DNA of 64,000 nt from contig NW_027490523.1 of NCBI RefSeq assembly GCF_050948175.1, positions 94,721 through 158,720 on the forward strand, written 5' to 3'. This document shows positions 54,031-64,000 of the stretch, piece after piece (position 1 is the first letter of the stretch; each line of letters opens with the position of its first letter). The translations under genes were made by a program, and so were the position numbers. The stretch is from Xylocopa sonorina (lineage: Eukaryota > Arthropoda > Insecta > Hymenoptera > Apidae). The notes beneath the pieces are model-generated. The model was not told the DNA's origin, did no database searches, and was given only the letters and a program-made list of their open reading frames with translations.

Positions 54031-54562
54031 TATCGTAGCAATAGAGTTCTTATGATTCTTAAAACGCGATATCGCATCTCATTTCTATCTTTCATGGTAA
54101 GATATAGTATGATTTGCGAAGTGTTATGTATTCCTCGTCTACACTTCAAATGAATGTGAATGCGACACTTCCTCGCTAGGAAATAGCGTTTGCAGATGTC
54201 TAAGTATCGTAGCAATAGATTTCCAATGCTTCTAAAAACGCGATATCGCATCTCATTTCTATGTTTCATGGCAAGATATAATATGATTTGCGATGTGTTA
54301 TGTCTTCCTCGTCTACACTTCAAATGAATGTAAATGCGACACTTCCTTGCTAGGAAATAGCGTCTGCAGATGTCTAGGTATCGTAAGCGATAGTGCTATA
54401 ATGCTTCTTAAAACGCGATATCGCATCTCATTTCTATGTTTCATGGTAAGATATAATATGATTCGCGAAGTGTTATGTATTACTCCTCTACACTTCAAGT
54501 GAAGTAAATGCGACACTTCCTTGCAAGGAAATAGCGTTTGCAGATGTCTAAGTATCGTTAGC
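52540..54562 (+). other. Cluster of small indels, mostly at runs
   Basis: Nine changes against paralogues at 42-51 kb: near 52546 (TTT to TT), 52770 (two-base insertion, ATGCACGACAC), 52902 (AA to AAA), 53081 (TT to T), 53187 (TT to TTT), 53227 (GG to G), 54386 (A to AA), 54504 (T lost) and 54559 (T to TT). The preceding 23 kb has no indel of this kind. Confidence 0.85.
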
Positions 54563-54876
54563 AATAGATTTCCAATGCTTCTAAAAACGCGATATCGCAT
54601 CTCATTTCTATGTTTCATGGCAAGATATAATATGATTTGCGAAGTGTTATGTACTCCTCCTCTACACTTCAAATGAATGTAAATGCGACACTTCCTTGCT
54701 AGTAAATAGCGTCTGCTGATGTCTAGGTATCGTAGCGATAGTGTTCTAATGCTTCTTAAAACGCGATATCGCATCTCATTTCTATGATTCATGGCAAGAT
54801 ATAATATGACTTGCGAAGTGTTATGCATTCCTCGTCTACACTTCAAATGAATGTAAATGCGACACTTCCTTGCTAG

Positions 54877-56900
54877 TAAATAGCGTCTGCTGATGTCTAG
54901 GTATCGTAGCGATAGTGTTCTAATGCTTCTTAAAACGCGATATCGCATCTCATTTCTATGTGTCATGGTAAGATATAACATGATTTGCGAAGTGTTATGT
55001 ATTCCTCGTCTACACTTCAAATGAATGTGAATGCGACACTTCCTCGCTAGGAAATAGCGTTTGCAGATGTCTACGTATCGTAGCAATAGCTTTCTAATGC
55101 TTCTTTAAACGCGATATCGCATCTCATTTCCATGTTTCATGGTAAGATATAATATGATTTGCGAAGAGTTATGTATTCCTCGTCTACACTTCAAATGAAT
55201 GTAAATGCGACACTTCTTTGCAAGGAAATAGCGCTTGCAGATGTCTACCTATCGTAGCAATAGGGTTCTAATGCTTCTTAAAACGCGAAATCGCATCTCA
55301 TTTCTATGTTTCATGGTAAGATATAATATGATTTGCGAAGTGCTATGTATTCCTCGTCTACACTTCAAATGAATGCAAATGCGACACTTCCTTGCTAGTA
55401 AATAGCGTCTGCTGATGTCTAGGTATCGTAGCGATAGTGTTCTAATGCTTCTTAAAACGCGATATCGCATCTCATTTCTATGATTCATGGCAAGATATAA
55501 TATGATTTGCGAAGTGTTATGTATTCCTCGTCTACACTTCAAATGAATGTAAATGCGACACTTCCTTGCTAGTAAATAGCGTCTGCTGATGTCTAGGTAT
55601 CGTAGCGATAGTGTTCTAATGCTTCTTAAAACGCGATATCGCATCTCATTTCTATGTGTCATGGTAAGATATAACATGATTTGCGAAGTGTTATGTATTC
55701 CTCGTCTACACTTCAAATGAATGTAAATGCGACACTTCCTTGCAAGGAAATAGCGTTTGCTGATGTCTACGTATCGAAGCAATAGAGTTCAAATGCTTCT
55801 GAAAACGAGATATTGCATCTCATATCTATGTTTCATGATAAGATATAATATTCATTGCGAAGTGTTATGCATTCCTCGTATGCGACTCAAATGAATGTAA
55901 ATGCGATACTTCCTTCCAAGGAAATAGCGTTTGCAGTTGTCTACGTATCGTAGCAATAGAGTTCTTATGATTCTTAAATCGCGATATCGCATCTCATTTC
56001 TATCTTTCATGGTAACATATCATATGATTTGCGAAGTGTTATGTATTCCTCGTCTACACTTCAAATGAATGTGAATGCGACACTTCCTCGCTAGGAAATA
56101 GCGTTTGCAGTTGTCTACGTATCGTAGCAATAGATTTCTAATGCTTCTTAAGACGCGATATCGCATCTCATTTCAATGTTTCATGGCAAGATATAATATG
56201 ATTTGCGAAGTGTTATGTATTCCTCGTCTACACTTCAAATGAATGTAAATGCGACACTTCCTTGCTAGTAAATAGCGTCTGCTGATGTCTAGGTATCGTA
56301 GCGATAGTGTTCTAATGCTTCTTAAAACGCGATATCGCATCTCATTTTTATGTTTCATGGCAAGATATAATATGATTTGCGAAGTGTTATGTATTTCCTC
56401 GTCTACACTTCAAATGAATGTAAATGCGACACTTCCTTGCTAGTAAATAGCGTCTGCTGATGTCTAGGTATCGTAGCGATAGTGTTCTAATGCTTCTTAA
56501 AACGCGATATCGCATCTCATTTCTATGATTCATGGCAAGATATAATATGATTTGCGAAGTGTTATGTATTCCTCGTCTACACTTCAAATGAATGTAAATG
56601 CGACACTTCCTTGCTAGTAAATAGCGTCTGTAGATGTCTAGGTATCGTAGCAATAGAGTTCTAATGCTTCTTAAAACGCGATATCGCGTCTCATTTTTAT
56701 GTTTCATGGAAAGATGTAATATGAATGTGCGAAGTGTTATGTATTCCTCCTCTACACTTCAAATGAATGTAAATGCGACACATCCCTGCCAGGAAATAGC
56801 GTTTACAAATGTCTACCTATCGTAGCAATAGTGTTCTAATGCTTCTTAAAACGCGATATCGCACCTCATTTCTATGTTTCATGGTAAGATATAATATGAT
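54877..56900 (+). repeat. C-rich segment at the end of the mosaic
   Basis: Eleven to twelve monomers, about half class C, often in succession (starts near 54900, 55424, 55598, 56294 and 56469). Variants include TATGATTCATGGCAAG and TATGTGTCATGG. One-base insertions lie near 56395 (TATTTCCTC) and 56723 (ATGAATGTGCG). Class C does not appear to the right of about 56640. Confidence 0.8.
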
Positions 56901-58383
56901 TTGCGAAGTGTTATGTATTCCTCGTCTACACTTTAAATGAATGTAAATGCGACACTTCTATGCGAGGAAATAGCGTTTGCAGATGTGTACGTATCGAAGC
57001 AATGGAGTTCAAATGCTTCTTAAAACGAGATATTGCATCTCATATCTATGTTTCATGATAAGATATAATAATCATTGCGAAGTGTTGTGCATTCCTCGTC
57101 TACGATTCAAATGAAAGTAAATGCGACACTTCCTTGCAAGGAAATAACGATTGCAGATGTCTACGTATCGTAGCAATAGATTTCTAATGCTTCTTAAAAC
57201 GCGATATCGCATCTCATTTCTATGTTTCATGGTAAGATATAATATGATTTGCGAAGTGTCATGTATTCCTCGTCTACACTACAAATGAATGTAAATGCGA
57301 CACTTCCTTGCAAGGAAATAGCGTTTGCAGATGTCTACCTATTGTAGCAATAGAGTTCTCATGCTTCTTAAAACGCGATATCGCATCTCATTTCTGTGTT
57401 TCATGGTAAGATATAATATTATTTGCGAAGTGTTATGTACTCCTCGTCTACGCTTCACATGAATGTAAATACGACACTTCCTTGCAAGGAAATAGCGTTT
57501 GCAGATATCTACGTATCGAAGAAATAGAGTTCATATGCTTCTTAAAACGAGATATTGCATCTCATATCTATGTTTCATGATAAGATATAATATTCATTGC
57601 GAAGTGTTATGCATTCCTCGTCTACGATTCAAATGAAAGTAAATGCGACACTTCCTTCCAAGGATATAGCGTTTGCAGATGTCTACGTATCGTAGCAATA
57701 GAGTTCATATGATTCTTAAAACGCGATATCGCATCTCATTTCTATGTTTCATGGTAAGATATAACATGATTTGCGAAGTGTTATGTATTCCTCGTCTACA
57801 CTTCAAATGAATGTGAATGCGATACTTCCTCGCTAGGAAATAGCGTTTGCAGATGTCTACGTATTGTATCAATAGCTCTCTAATGCTTCTCAAAACGCGA
57901 TATCGCATCTCATTTCTATGTTTCATGGTAAGATATAATATGATTTGCGAAGTGTCATGTATTCCTCGTCTACACTTCAAGTGAATGTGACTGCGATATT
58001 TCCACGCTAGGAAATAGCGTTTGCAGATGTCTACGTATCGTAGCAATAGCTTTCTAATGCTTCTTAAAACGCGATATCGCATCTTATTTCTATGTTTCAT
58101 GGTAAGATGTAATATGATTTGCGAAGTGTTATGTATTCCTCCTCTACACTTCAAATGAATGTAAGTGCGACACTTCCTTGCAAGGAAATAGCGTTTGCAA
58201 ATGTCTACCTATCGTAGCAATAGGGTTCTAATGCTTCTTAAAACGCGATATCGCATCTCATTTCTATGTTTCATGGTAAGATATAATATGGTTTGCGAAG
58301 TGTTATGTATTCCTCGTCTACACTACAAATGAATGTAAATGGGACACTTCCTTGCAAGGAAATAGCGTTTGCTGATGTCTACG

Positions 58384-58557
58384 TATCGAAGCAATAGAGT
58401 TCAAATGCTTCTTAAAACGAGATATTGCATCTCATATATATGTTTCATGATAAGATATAATATTCATTGCGAAGTGTTATGCATTCCTCGTCTACGATTC
58501 AAATGAAAGTAAATGCGACACTTCCTTGCAAGGAAATAGCGTTTGCAGATGTCTATG
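58384..58557 (+). repeat. Reference class B monomer
   Basis: Class B is a diverged subfamily scattered through the array, roughly fifty full or partial copies by eye. Its linked markers are TATCGAAGCAATAG, GTTCAAATGCTTC, AACGAGATATTGCATCTC, CATATCTATG (CATATATATG in this copy), TTTCATGATAAG, TAATATTCATTGCG, TTATGCATTCC and CTACGATTCAAATG. It lacks the GCGATATCGC palindrome of class A and instead can pair GAGAT with ATCTC around ATTGC. It has two TGA codons in the minus-strand frame that is open in class A, so B copies mark most ends of the long open frames. B copies recur at regular distances inside repeated blocks, for example 523, 1567, 2437 and 3481, and are useful HOR landmarks. Confidence 0.93.
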
Positions 58558-59462
58558 TATCGTAGCAATAGAGTTCATATGATTCTTAAAACGCGATATC
58601 GCATCTCATTTCTATGTTCCATGGTAAGATATAACATGATTTGCGAAGTGTTATGTATTCCTCGTCTACACTTCAAATGAATGTGAATGCGATACTTCCT
58701 CGTTAGGAAATAGCGTTTGCAGATGTCTACGTATCGTAGCAATAGCTTTATAATGCTTCTTAAAACGCGAGATCGCATCCCATTTCTATGTTTCATGGTA
58801 AGATATAATATGATTTGCGAAGTGTCATGTATTCCTCGCCTACACATCAAATGAATGTAAATGCGAGACTTCCTTGCTAGGAAATGGCGTCCGCAGATGC
58901 CTAGGTATCGTAGCAATAGAGTTCTAATGCTTCTTAAAACGAGATATTGCATCTCATATCTATGTTTCATGATAAGATATAATATTCATTGCGAAGTGTT
59001 ATGCATTCCTCGTCTACGATTCAAATGAAAGTAAATGCGACACTTCCTTGCAAGGAAATAGCGTTTGCAGATGTCTACGTATCGTAGCAATAGAGTTCAT
59101 ATGATTCTTAAAACGCGATATCGCAACTCATTTCTATGTTTCATGGTAAGATATAACATGATTTGGGAAGTGTTATGTATTCCTCGTCTAGACTTCAAAT
59201 GAATGTGAATGCGATACTTCCTCGCTAGGAAATAGCGTTTGCAGATGTCTACGTATCGTAGCAATAGATTACTAATGCTTCTTAAAACGCGATATCGCAT
59301 CTCATTACTATGTCTCACTGTAAGATATAATATGATTTGCAAAGTGTCATGTATTCCTCGTCTACACTTCAAATGAATGTAAATGCGACACTTCCTTGCA
59401 AGGAAATAGCGTTTGCAGATGTCTACCTATCGTAGCAATAGAGTTCTAATGCTTCTTAAAAC

Positions 59463-59472
59463 GCGATATCGC
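59463..59472. repeat. 10-bp palindrome GCGATATCGC (type copy)
   Basis: A perfect self-complementary 10-mer at monomer positions 36-45, shown here in the reference A monomer. It is retained in most A and C monomers. Class B replaces it with GAGATATTGCATCTC, which keeps a dyad with different arms. It contains two CpGs. Confidence 0.9.
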
Positions 59473-59514
59473 ATCTCATTTCTATGTTTCATGGTAAGAT
59501 ATAATATGATTTGC

Positions 59515-59544
59515 GAAGTGTCATGTATTCCTCGTCTACACTTC
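59515..59544. repeat. Inverted repeat GAAGTGT / ACACTTC (type copy)
   Basis: GAAGTGT at 59515-59521 is the exact reverse complement of ACACTTC at 59538-59544, with a 16-nt spacer. A second ACACTTC lies 24 bp further on, just before the TTCC palindrome, so the left arm has two possible partners in class A. Class B has CTACGATTC instead and keeps only the distal partner. Confidence 0.85.
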
Positions 59545-59565
59545 AAATGAATGTAAATGCGACAC

Positions 59566-59579
59566 TTCCTTGCAAGGAA
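59566..59579. repeat. 14-bp palindrome TTCCTTGCAAGGAA (type copy)
   Basis: A perfect 14-bp dyad at monomer positions 139-152. The six central bases vary widely across the array (TTGCAA, TCGCTA, TTGCTA, TTGCCA, CTGCCA, TTACAA, TTCCAA, TTGGAA), while the outer TTCC and GGAA arms usually persist. Exceptions are the C-class right arm (AGTAAA) and copies with CTCC or GGTAA. Confidence 0.9.
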
Positions 59580-62500
59580 ATAGCGTTTGCTGATGTCTAC
59601 CTATCGAAGCAATAGAGTTCAAATGCTTCTTAAAACGAGATATTGCATCTCATATCTATGTTTCATGATAAGATATAATATTCATTGCGAAGTGTTATGC
59701 ATTCCTCGTCTACGATTCAAATGAATGTAAATGTGACACTTCCTTGCAAGGAAATAGCGTTTGCAGATGTCTAAGTATCGTAGCAATAGTGTTCTTATGA
59801 TTCTTAAAACGCGATATCGCATCTCATTTCTATGTTTCATGGTAAGATATAATATGATTTGAGAAAGTGTCATGTATTCCTCGTCTACAGTTCAAATGAA
59901 TGTGAGTGCGATACTTCCTCGCTAGGAAATAGCGTTTGCAGATGTCTACGTATCGTAGCAATAGATTTCTAATGCTTTCTTGAAACGCGATATCGCATCT
60001 CATTTCCATGTTTCATGGTAAGATATAATATGATTTGCGAAGTGTCATGTATTCCTCGTCTACACTTCAAATGAATGTAAATGCGACACTTCCTTGCAAG
60101 GAAATAGCGTTTGCAGATGTCTACCTATCGTAGCAATAGAGTTCTAATGCTTCTTAAAACGCGATATCGCATCTCATTTCTGTGTTTCATGGTAAGATAT
60201 AATATGATTCGCGAAGTGTTATGTATTCCTCGTCTACACTTCAAGTGAATGTAAATGCGACACTTCCTTGCAAGGAAATAGCGTTTGCAGGTGTCTACGT
60301 TTCGAAGCAATAGAGTTCAAATGCTTCTTAAAACGAGATATTGCATCTCATATCTATGTTTCATGATAAGATATAATATTCATTGCGAAAGTGTTATGCA
60401 TTCCTCGTCTACGATTCAAATGAATGTAAATGTGACACTTCCTTGCAAGGAAATAGCGTTTGCAGATGTCTAAGTATCGTAGCAATAGTGTTTCTTATGA
60501 TTCTTAAAACGCGATATCGCATCTCATTTCTATGTTTCATGGTAAGATATAATATGATATGAGAAGTGTCATGTATTCCTCGTCTACACTTCAAATGAAT
60601 GTGAATGCGATACTTCCTCGCTAGGAAATAGCGTTTGCGGATGTCTACGTATCGTAGCAATAGATTTCTAATGCTTCTTCAAACGCGATATCGCATCTCA
60701 TTTCCATGTTTCATGGTAAGATATAATATGATTTGCGAAGTGTCATGTACTCCTCGTCTACGCTTCACATGAATGTAAATGCGACACTTCCTTGCAAGGA
60801 AATAGCGGTTGCAGATGTCTACGTATCGAAGAAATAGAGTTCAAATGCTTCTTAAAACGAGATATTGCATCTCATATCTATGTTTCATGATAAGATATAA
60901 TATTCATTGAGAAGTGTTATGCATTCCTCGTCCACACTTCAAATGAATGTGAATGCGATACTTCCTCGCTAGGAAATTGCGTTTGCAGATGTCTACGTAT
61001 CGTAGCAATAGCCTTCTAATGCTTCTTAAAACGCGATATCGCATCTCATTTCTATGTTTCATGGTAAGATATAATATGATTTGCGAAGTGTCATGTATTC
61101 CTCGTCTACACTTCAAATGAATGTAAATGCGACACCTCCTTGTTAGGATATAGCGTCTGCAGATGTCTAGGTATCGTAGCTATAAAGTTCTAATGCTTCT
61201 TAAAACGCGATATCGCATCTCATTTCTACGTTTCATGGTAAGATGTAATATGATTTGCGAAGTGTTATGTATTCGTCGCCTACACTTCAAATGAATGTAA
61301 ATGTGACACTTCCTTGCAAGGAAATAGCGTTTGCAGATGTCTACGTATCGGAGCAATAGTGTTCTAATGCTTCTTAAAATGCGATATCGCATCTCATTTC
61401 TATGTTTCATGGTAAGATATAATATGATTTGCGAAGTGTCATGTATTCCTCGTCTGCACTTCAAATGAACGTAAATGCGACACTTCCTTGCTAGGAAGTA
61501 GCGTCTGCAGAATTCTAGGTATCGTAGCAATAGAGTTCAAATGCTTCTTAAAACGAGATATTGCATCTCATATCTATGTTTCGTGATAAGATATAATATG
61601 ATTTGCGAAGTGTATGTATTCCTCGTCTACACTTCAAATGAATGTAAATGCGACACTTCCTTGCAAGGAAATAGCTTTTGCAGATGCCTACGTATCGAAG
61701 CAATAGAGTTCAAATGCTTCTTAAAATGAGATATTGCATCTCATATCTATGTTTCATGATAAGATATAATATTCATTGCGAAGTGTTATGCATTCCTCGT
61801 CTGCGATTCAAATGAACGTAAATGCGACACTTCCTTGCAAGGAAATTGCGTTTGCAGATGTCTACGTATCGTAACAATAGAGTTCTTATGATTCTTAAAA
61901 GGCGATATCGCATCTCATTTCTATGTTTCATGGTAAGATATAATATGATTTGCGAAGTGTCATGTATTCCTCATCTACACTTCGAATGAATGTAAATGCG
62001 ACACTTCCTTGCTAGGTAATAGCGTCTGCAGATGTCTAGGTATCGTAGCAATAGATTTCTAATGCTTCTTAAAAAGCGATATCGCATCTCATTTCTATGT
62101 TTAATGGTAAGATATTATATGATTTGCGAAGTGTTATGTATTCCTCGTCTACACTTCAAATGAATGTAAATGCGACACTTCCTTGCAAGGAAATGGGCGT
62201 CTGCAGATGTCTACGTATCGTAGCAATAGAGTTCTTATGATTCTTAAAACGCGATATCGCATCTCAGTTCTATGTTTCATGGTAAGATGTAATATGATTT
62301 GCGAAGTGTTATGTATTCCTCGTCTACGCTTCACATGAATGTAAATGCGACACTTCCTTGCAAGGAAATAGCGTTTGCAGATGTCTACGTATCGAAGAAA
62401 TAGAGTTCAAATGCTTCTTAAAACGAGATATTGCATCTCATATCTATGTTTCATGATAAGATATAATATTCATTGAGAAGTGTTATGCATTCCTCGTCCA

Positions 62501-64000
62501 CACTTCAAATGAATGTGAATGCGATACTTCCTCGCTAGGAAATTGCGTTTGCAGATGTCTACGTATCGTAGCAATAGCCTTCTAATGCTTCTTAAAACGC
62601 GATATCGCATCTCATTTCTATGTTTCATGGTAAGATATAATATGATTTGCGAAGTGTCATGTATTCCTCATCTACACTTCGAATGAATGTAAATGCGACA
62701 CTTCCTTGCTAGGTAATTAGTGTCTGCAGGTGTCTAGGTATCGTAGCAATAGATTTCTAATGCTTCTTAAAAAGCGATATCGCATCACATTTCGATGTTT
62801 CACTGTAAGATATAATATGATTTGCGAAGTGTCATGTATTCCTCGTCTACACTTCAAATGAATGTAAATGCGACACTTCCTTGCTAGGAAACAGCGTCTG
62901 CAGATGTCTGGGTATCGTAGCAATAGAGTTCAAATGCTTCTTAAAACGAGATATAGCATCTCATATCTACGTTTCATGATAAGATATAATATTCATTGCG
63001 AAGTGTTTTGCATTCCTCGTATACGATTCAAATGAATGTAATTGCGACACTTTCTTGTAAGGAAATAGCGTTTGCAGATGTCTACGTATCGTAGCAATAG
63101 AGTTCTTGTGATTCTTAAAACGCGATATCGCAACTCATTTCTATGTTTCATGGTAAGATATTATATGATTTGCGAAGTGTTATGTATTCCTCGTCTACAC
63201 TTCAAATGAATGTAAATGCGACACTTCCTTGCAAGGAAATGGCGTCTGCAGATGTCTACGTATCGTAGCAATAGAGTTCTTATGATTCTTAAAACGCGAT
63301 ATCGCATCTCAGTTCTATGTTTCATGGTAAGATATAATATGATTTGCGAAGTGTTGTGTATTCCTCGTCTACACTTCATATGAATGTTAATGCGACACTT
63401 CCTTGCAAGGAAAGTGCGTTTGCAGATGTCTACGTATCGTAGCAATAGAGTTCTTGTGATTCTTAAAACGCGATATCGCATCTCATTTCTATGTTTCATG
63501 GTAAGATATAATATGATTTGCGTAGTGTTATGTGCTCCTCGTCTACACTTCAGATGATTGTAAATGCGACACTTCCTTGAATGGAAATAGCGTCTGCAGA
63601 TGTCTACGTATCGTAGCAATAGAGTTCTTATGATCCTTAAAACGCGATATCGCATCTCATTTCTATGTTTCATGGTAAGATATAATATTCATTGCGAAGT
63701 GCTATGCATTCCTCGTCTATGATTCAAATGAATGTAAATGCGACACTTCCTTGCAAGGAAATAGCGTTTGCAGATGTCTAGGTATCGTAGCAATAGTGTT
63801 CTAATGCTTCTTAAAACGCGATATCGCATCTCATTTCTATGTTTCATGGTAAGATATAATATGATTTGCGAAGTGTTATGTATTCCTCGTCTACACTTCA
63901 AATGAACGTAAATGCGACACTTCCTTGCAAGGAAATAGCGTTTGCAGGTGTCTACCTATCGTAGCAATAGAATTCCAATGCATCTTAAAACGCGATATCG

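Larger units (their letters stand above)
59428..59601 (+). repeat. Reference class A monomer
   Basis: This unit differs from my hand consensus of the majority class at about three positions, so it serves as the type monomer. Diagnostic A features in order are TATCGTAGCAATAGAG at the start, ACGCGATATCGCATCTC, TTTCATGGTAAGATATAATA, TGATTTGCGAAGTG, CTACACTTCAAATGAATG, and the palindrome TTCCTTGCAAGGAA followed by ATAGCG. Class A makes up most of the array. Common polymorphisms are CCTCGCTAGG for CCTTGCAAGG, GTGAATGCGATAC for GTAAATGCGACAC, CCTCCTCTAC for CCTCGTCTAC, and AGTTCT/ATTTCT/GCTTTCT near position 15. Confidence 0.95.
1..64000 (+). repeat. 174-bp satellite array, 368 full monomers plus 44 bp
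   Basis: The window is filled end to end by a 174-bp tandem repeat in one orientation. Monomer starts (TATCGTAGCAATAG or TATCGAAGCAATAG) fall at 1, 175, 349, 523 and onward to 63957. From 1 to 9571 there are exactly 55 units of 174 bp. From 28830 to 52290 there are 135 units whose only length changes are three identical 10-bp deletions. The hand-built consensus has 51 A, 60 T, 31 C and 32 G (36% GC) and 9 CpGs. No transposon, unique spacer, inversion or gene was seen. Near-nucleosome unit length, higher-order repeats and dyad symmetries suggest a centromeric or pericentromeric satellite, but location on a chromosome is inference. The satellite family and species are not recognised. Confidence 0.98.
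56900..64000 (+). repeat. More diverged right-hand monomers
   Basis: About 41 monomers of classes A and B with many private substitutions and no repeated unit longer than a few monomers. Two local duplications are visible: a 4-mer (59.57-60.27 against 60.27-60.97 kb, offset 699, sharing CTAAGTATCGTAGCAATAG) and part of a 9-mer (60.75-61.12 against 62.32-62.69 kb, offset 1566, sharing CTACGCTTCACATG and CATTGAGAAG). Eight single-base insertions and one deletion shift the register between 56.4 and 62.8 kb. Confidence 0.8.

Noticed and set aside
59495..59510. TATA-box-like promoter (AAGATATAATATG)
   Set aside because: The AT-rich motif is present in nearly every monomer and no transcript structure follows it; satellite transcription cannot be judged from sequence alone.
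59505..59525. CENP-B box-like motif around CTTCG on the minus strand
   Set aside because: CTTCGCAAATCATA does not have the required A and CGGG positions of the CENP-B box; no other candidate was seen in the consensus.
59566..59579. Rho-independent terminator from the TTCCTTGCAAGGAA palindrome
   Set aside because: The palindrome has no loop and no T-run, occurs in every monomer, and the context is eukaryotic satellite.
1..64000. CRISPR array
   Set aside because: The repeats are contiguous 174-bp units without unique spacers; periodicity alone is not CRISPR-like.
1..64000. Telomeric repeat, rDNA spacer or integrated virus
   Set aside because: No short telomere-type repeat, no rRNA sequence and no viral or transposon coding region is present anywhere in the window.
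1..64000. Previously undescribed multi-gene system
   Set aside because: There are no genes in the window; what may be undescribed is the satellite family and its HOR history.

Overview
The whole 64 kb window is one head-to-tail satellite DNA array. The repeat unit is 174 bp. Following the monomer start (TATCGTAGCAATAG or TATCGAAGCAATAG) through the window gives 368 complete monomers, plus 44 bases of a 369th at 63957-64000, all in the same orientation. Every departure from the 174-bp register that I met can be assigned to a specific small indel. I found no unique DNA, transposon, RNA gene or protein-coding gene, and neither edge of the array is visible.

This is eukaryotic heterochromatin, most plausibly a centromeric or pericentromeric satellite. 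The unit is close to nucleosome length, carries several dyad symmetries and is organised into higher-order repeats (HORs). The hand-built consensus has 36% GC and 9 CpGs per monomer, about 1.6 times the expectation from base composition. That argues against a genome with heavy germline CpG methylation (most vertebrates, many plants) and is compatible with an invertebrate such as an insect. The species cannot be named from the sequence.

There are three recognisable monomer classes. A is the majority. B has TATCGAAG, ACGAGATATTGC, ATGATAAG, ATTCATTGCG and CTACGATTC. C is an A derivative with CTAGTAAATAG, CTGCTGATG and GTAGCGATAGTG.

Layout: 1-3654 is an 11-mer HOR (1914 bp; one full and one 10-monomer copy). 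3655-5705 is mixed. 5706-9570 is a second, almost identical pair of 1914-bp units. 9571-12699 holds two overlapping 5-mer (about 870 bp) tandem duplications. 12526-20496 is a pair of nominal 23-mer units (3987 and 3984 bp), with a 12-monomer part-copy at 22010-24110. 24111-30719 is a mosaic of blocks seen elsewhere. 30720-34907 is a 12-mer (2088 bp) tandem duplication, nested in a pair of apparently identical 3992-bp 23-mers at 32599-40600. 40601-56900 is a C-rich mosaic with blocks repeated at offsets of 20, 30, 42, 5 and 7 monomers. 56900-64000 is more diverged, with only short local duplications.

Long open frames exist on the minus strand only because 174 is 58 codons and the A monomer happens to lack a stop in one frame. 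They are not genes. The interest of the window lies in its duplication history (nested duplications that can be ordered in time, junctions at short homologies, A/B chimeric monomers, a traceable 10-bp deletion) and in two clusters of single-base, mostly homopolymer, length changes that look like assembly errors.
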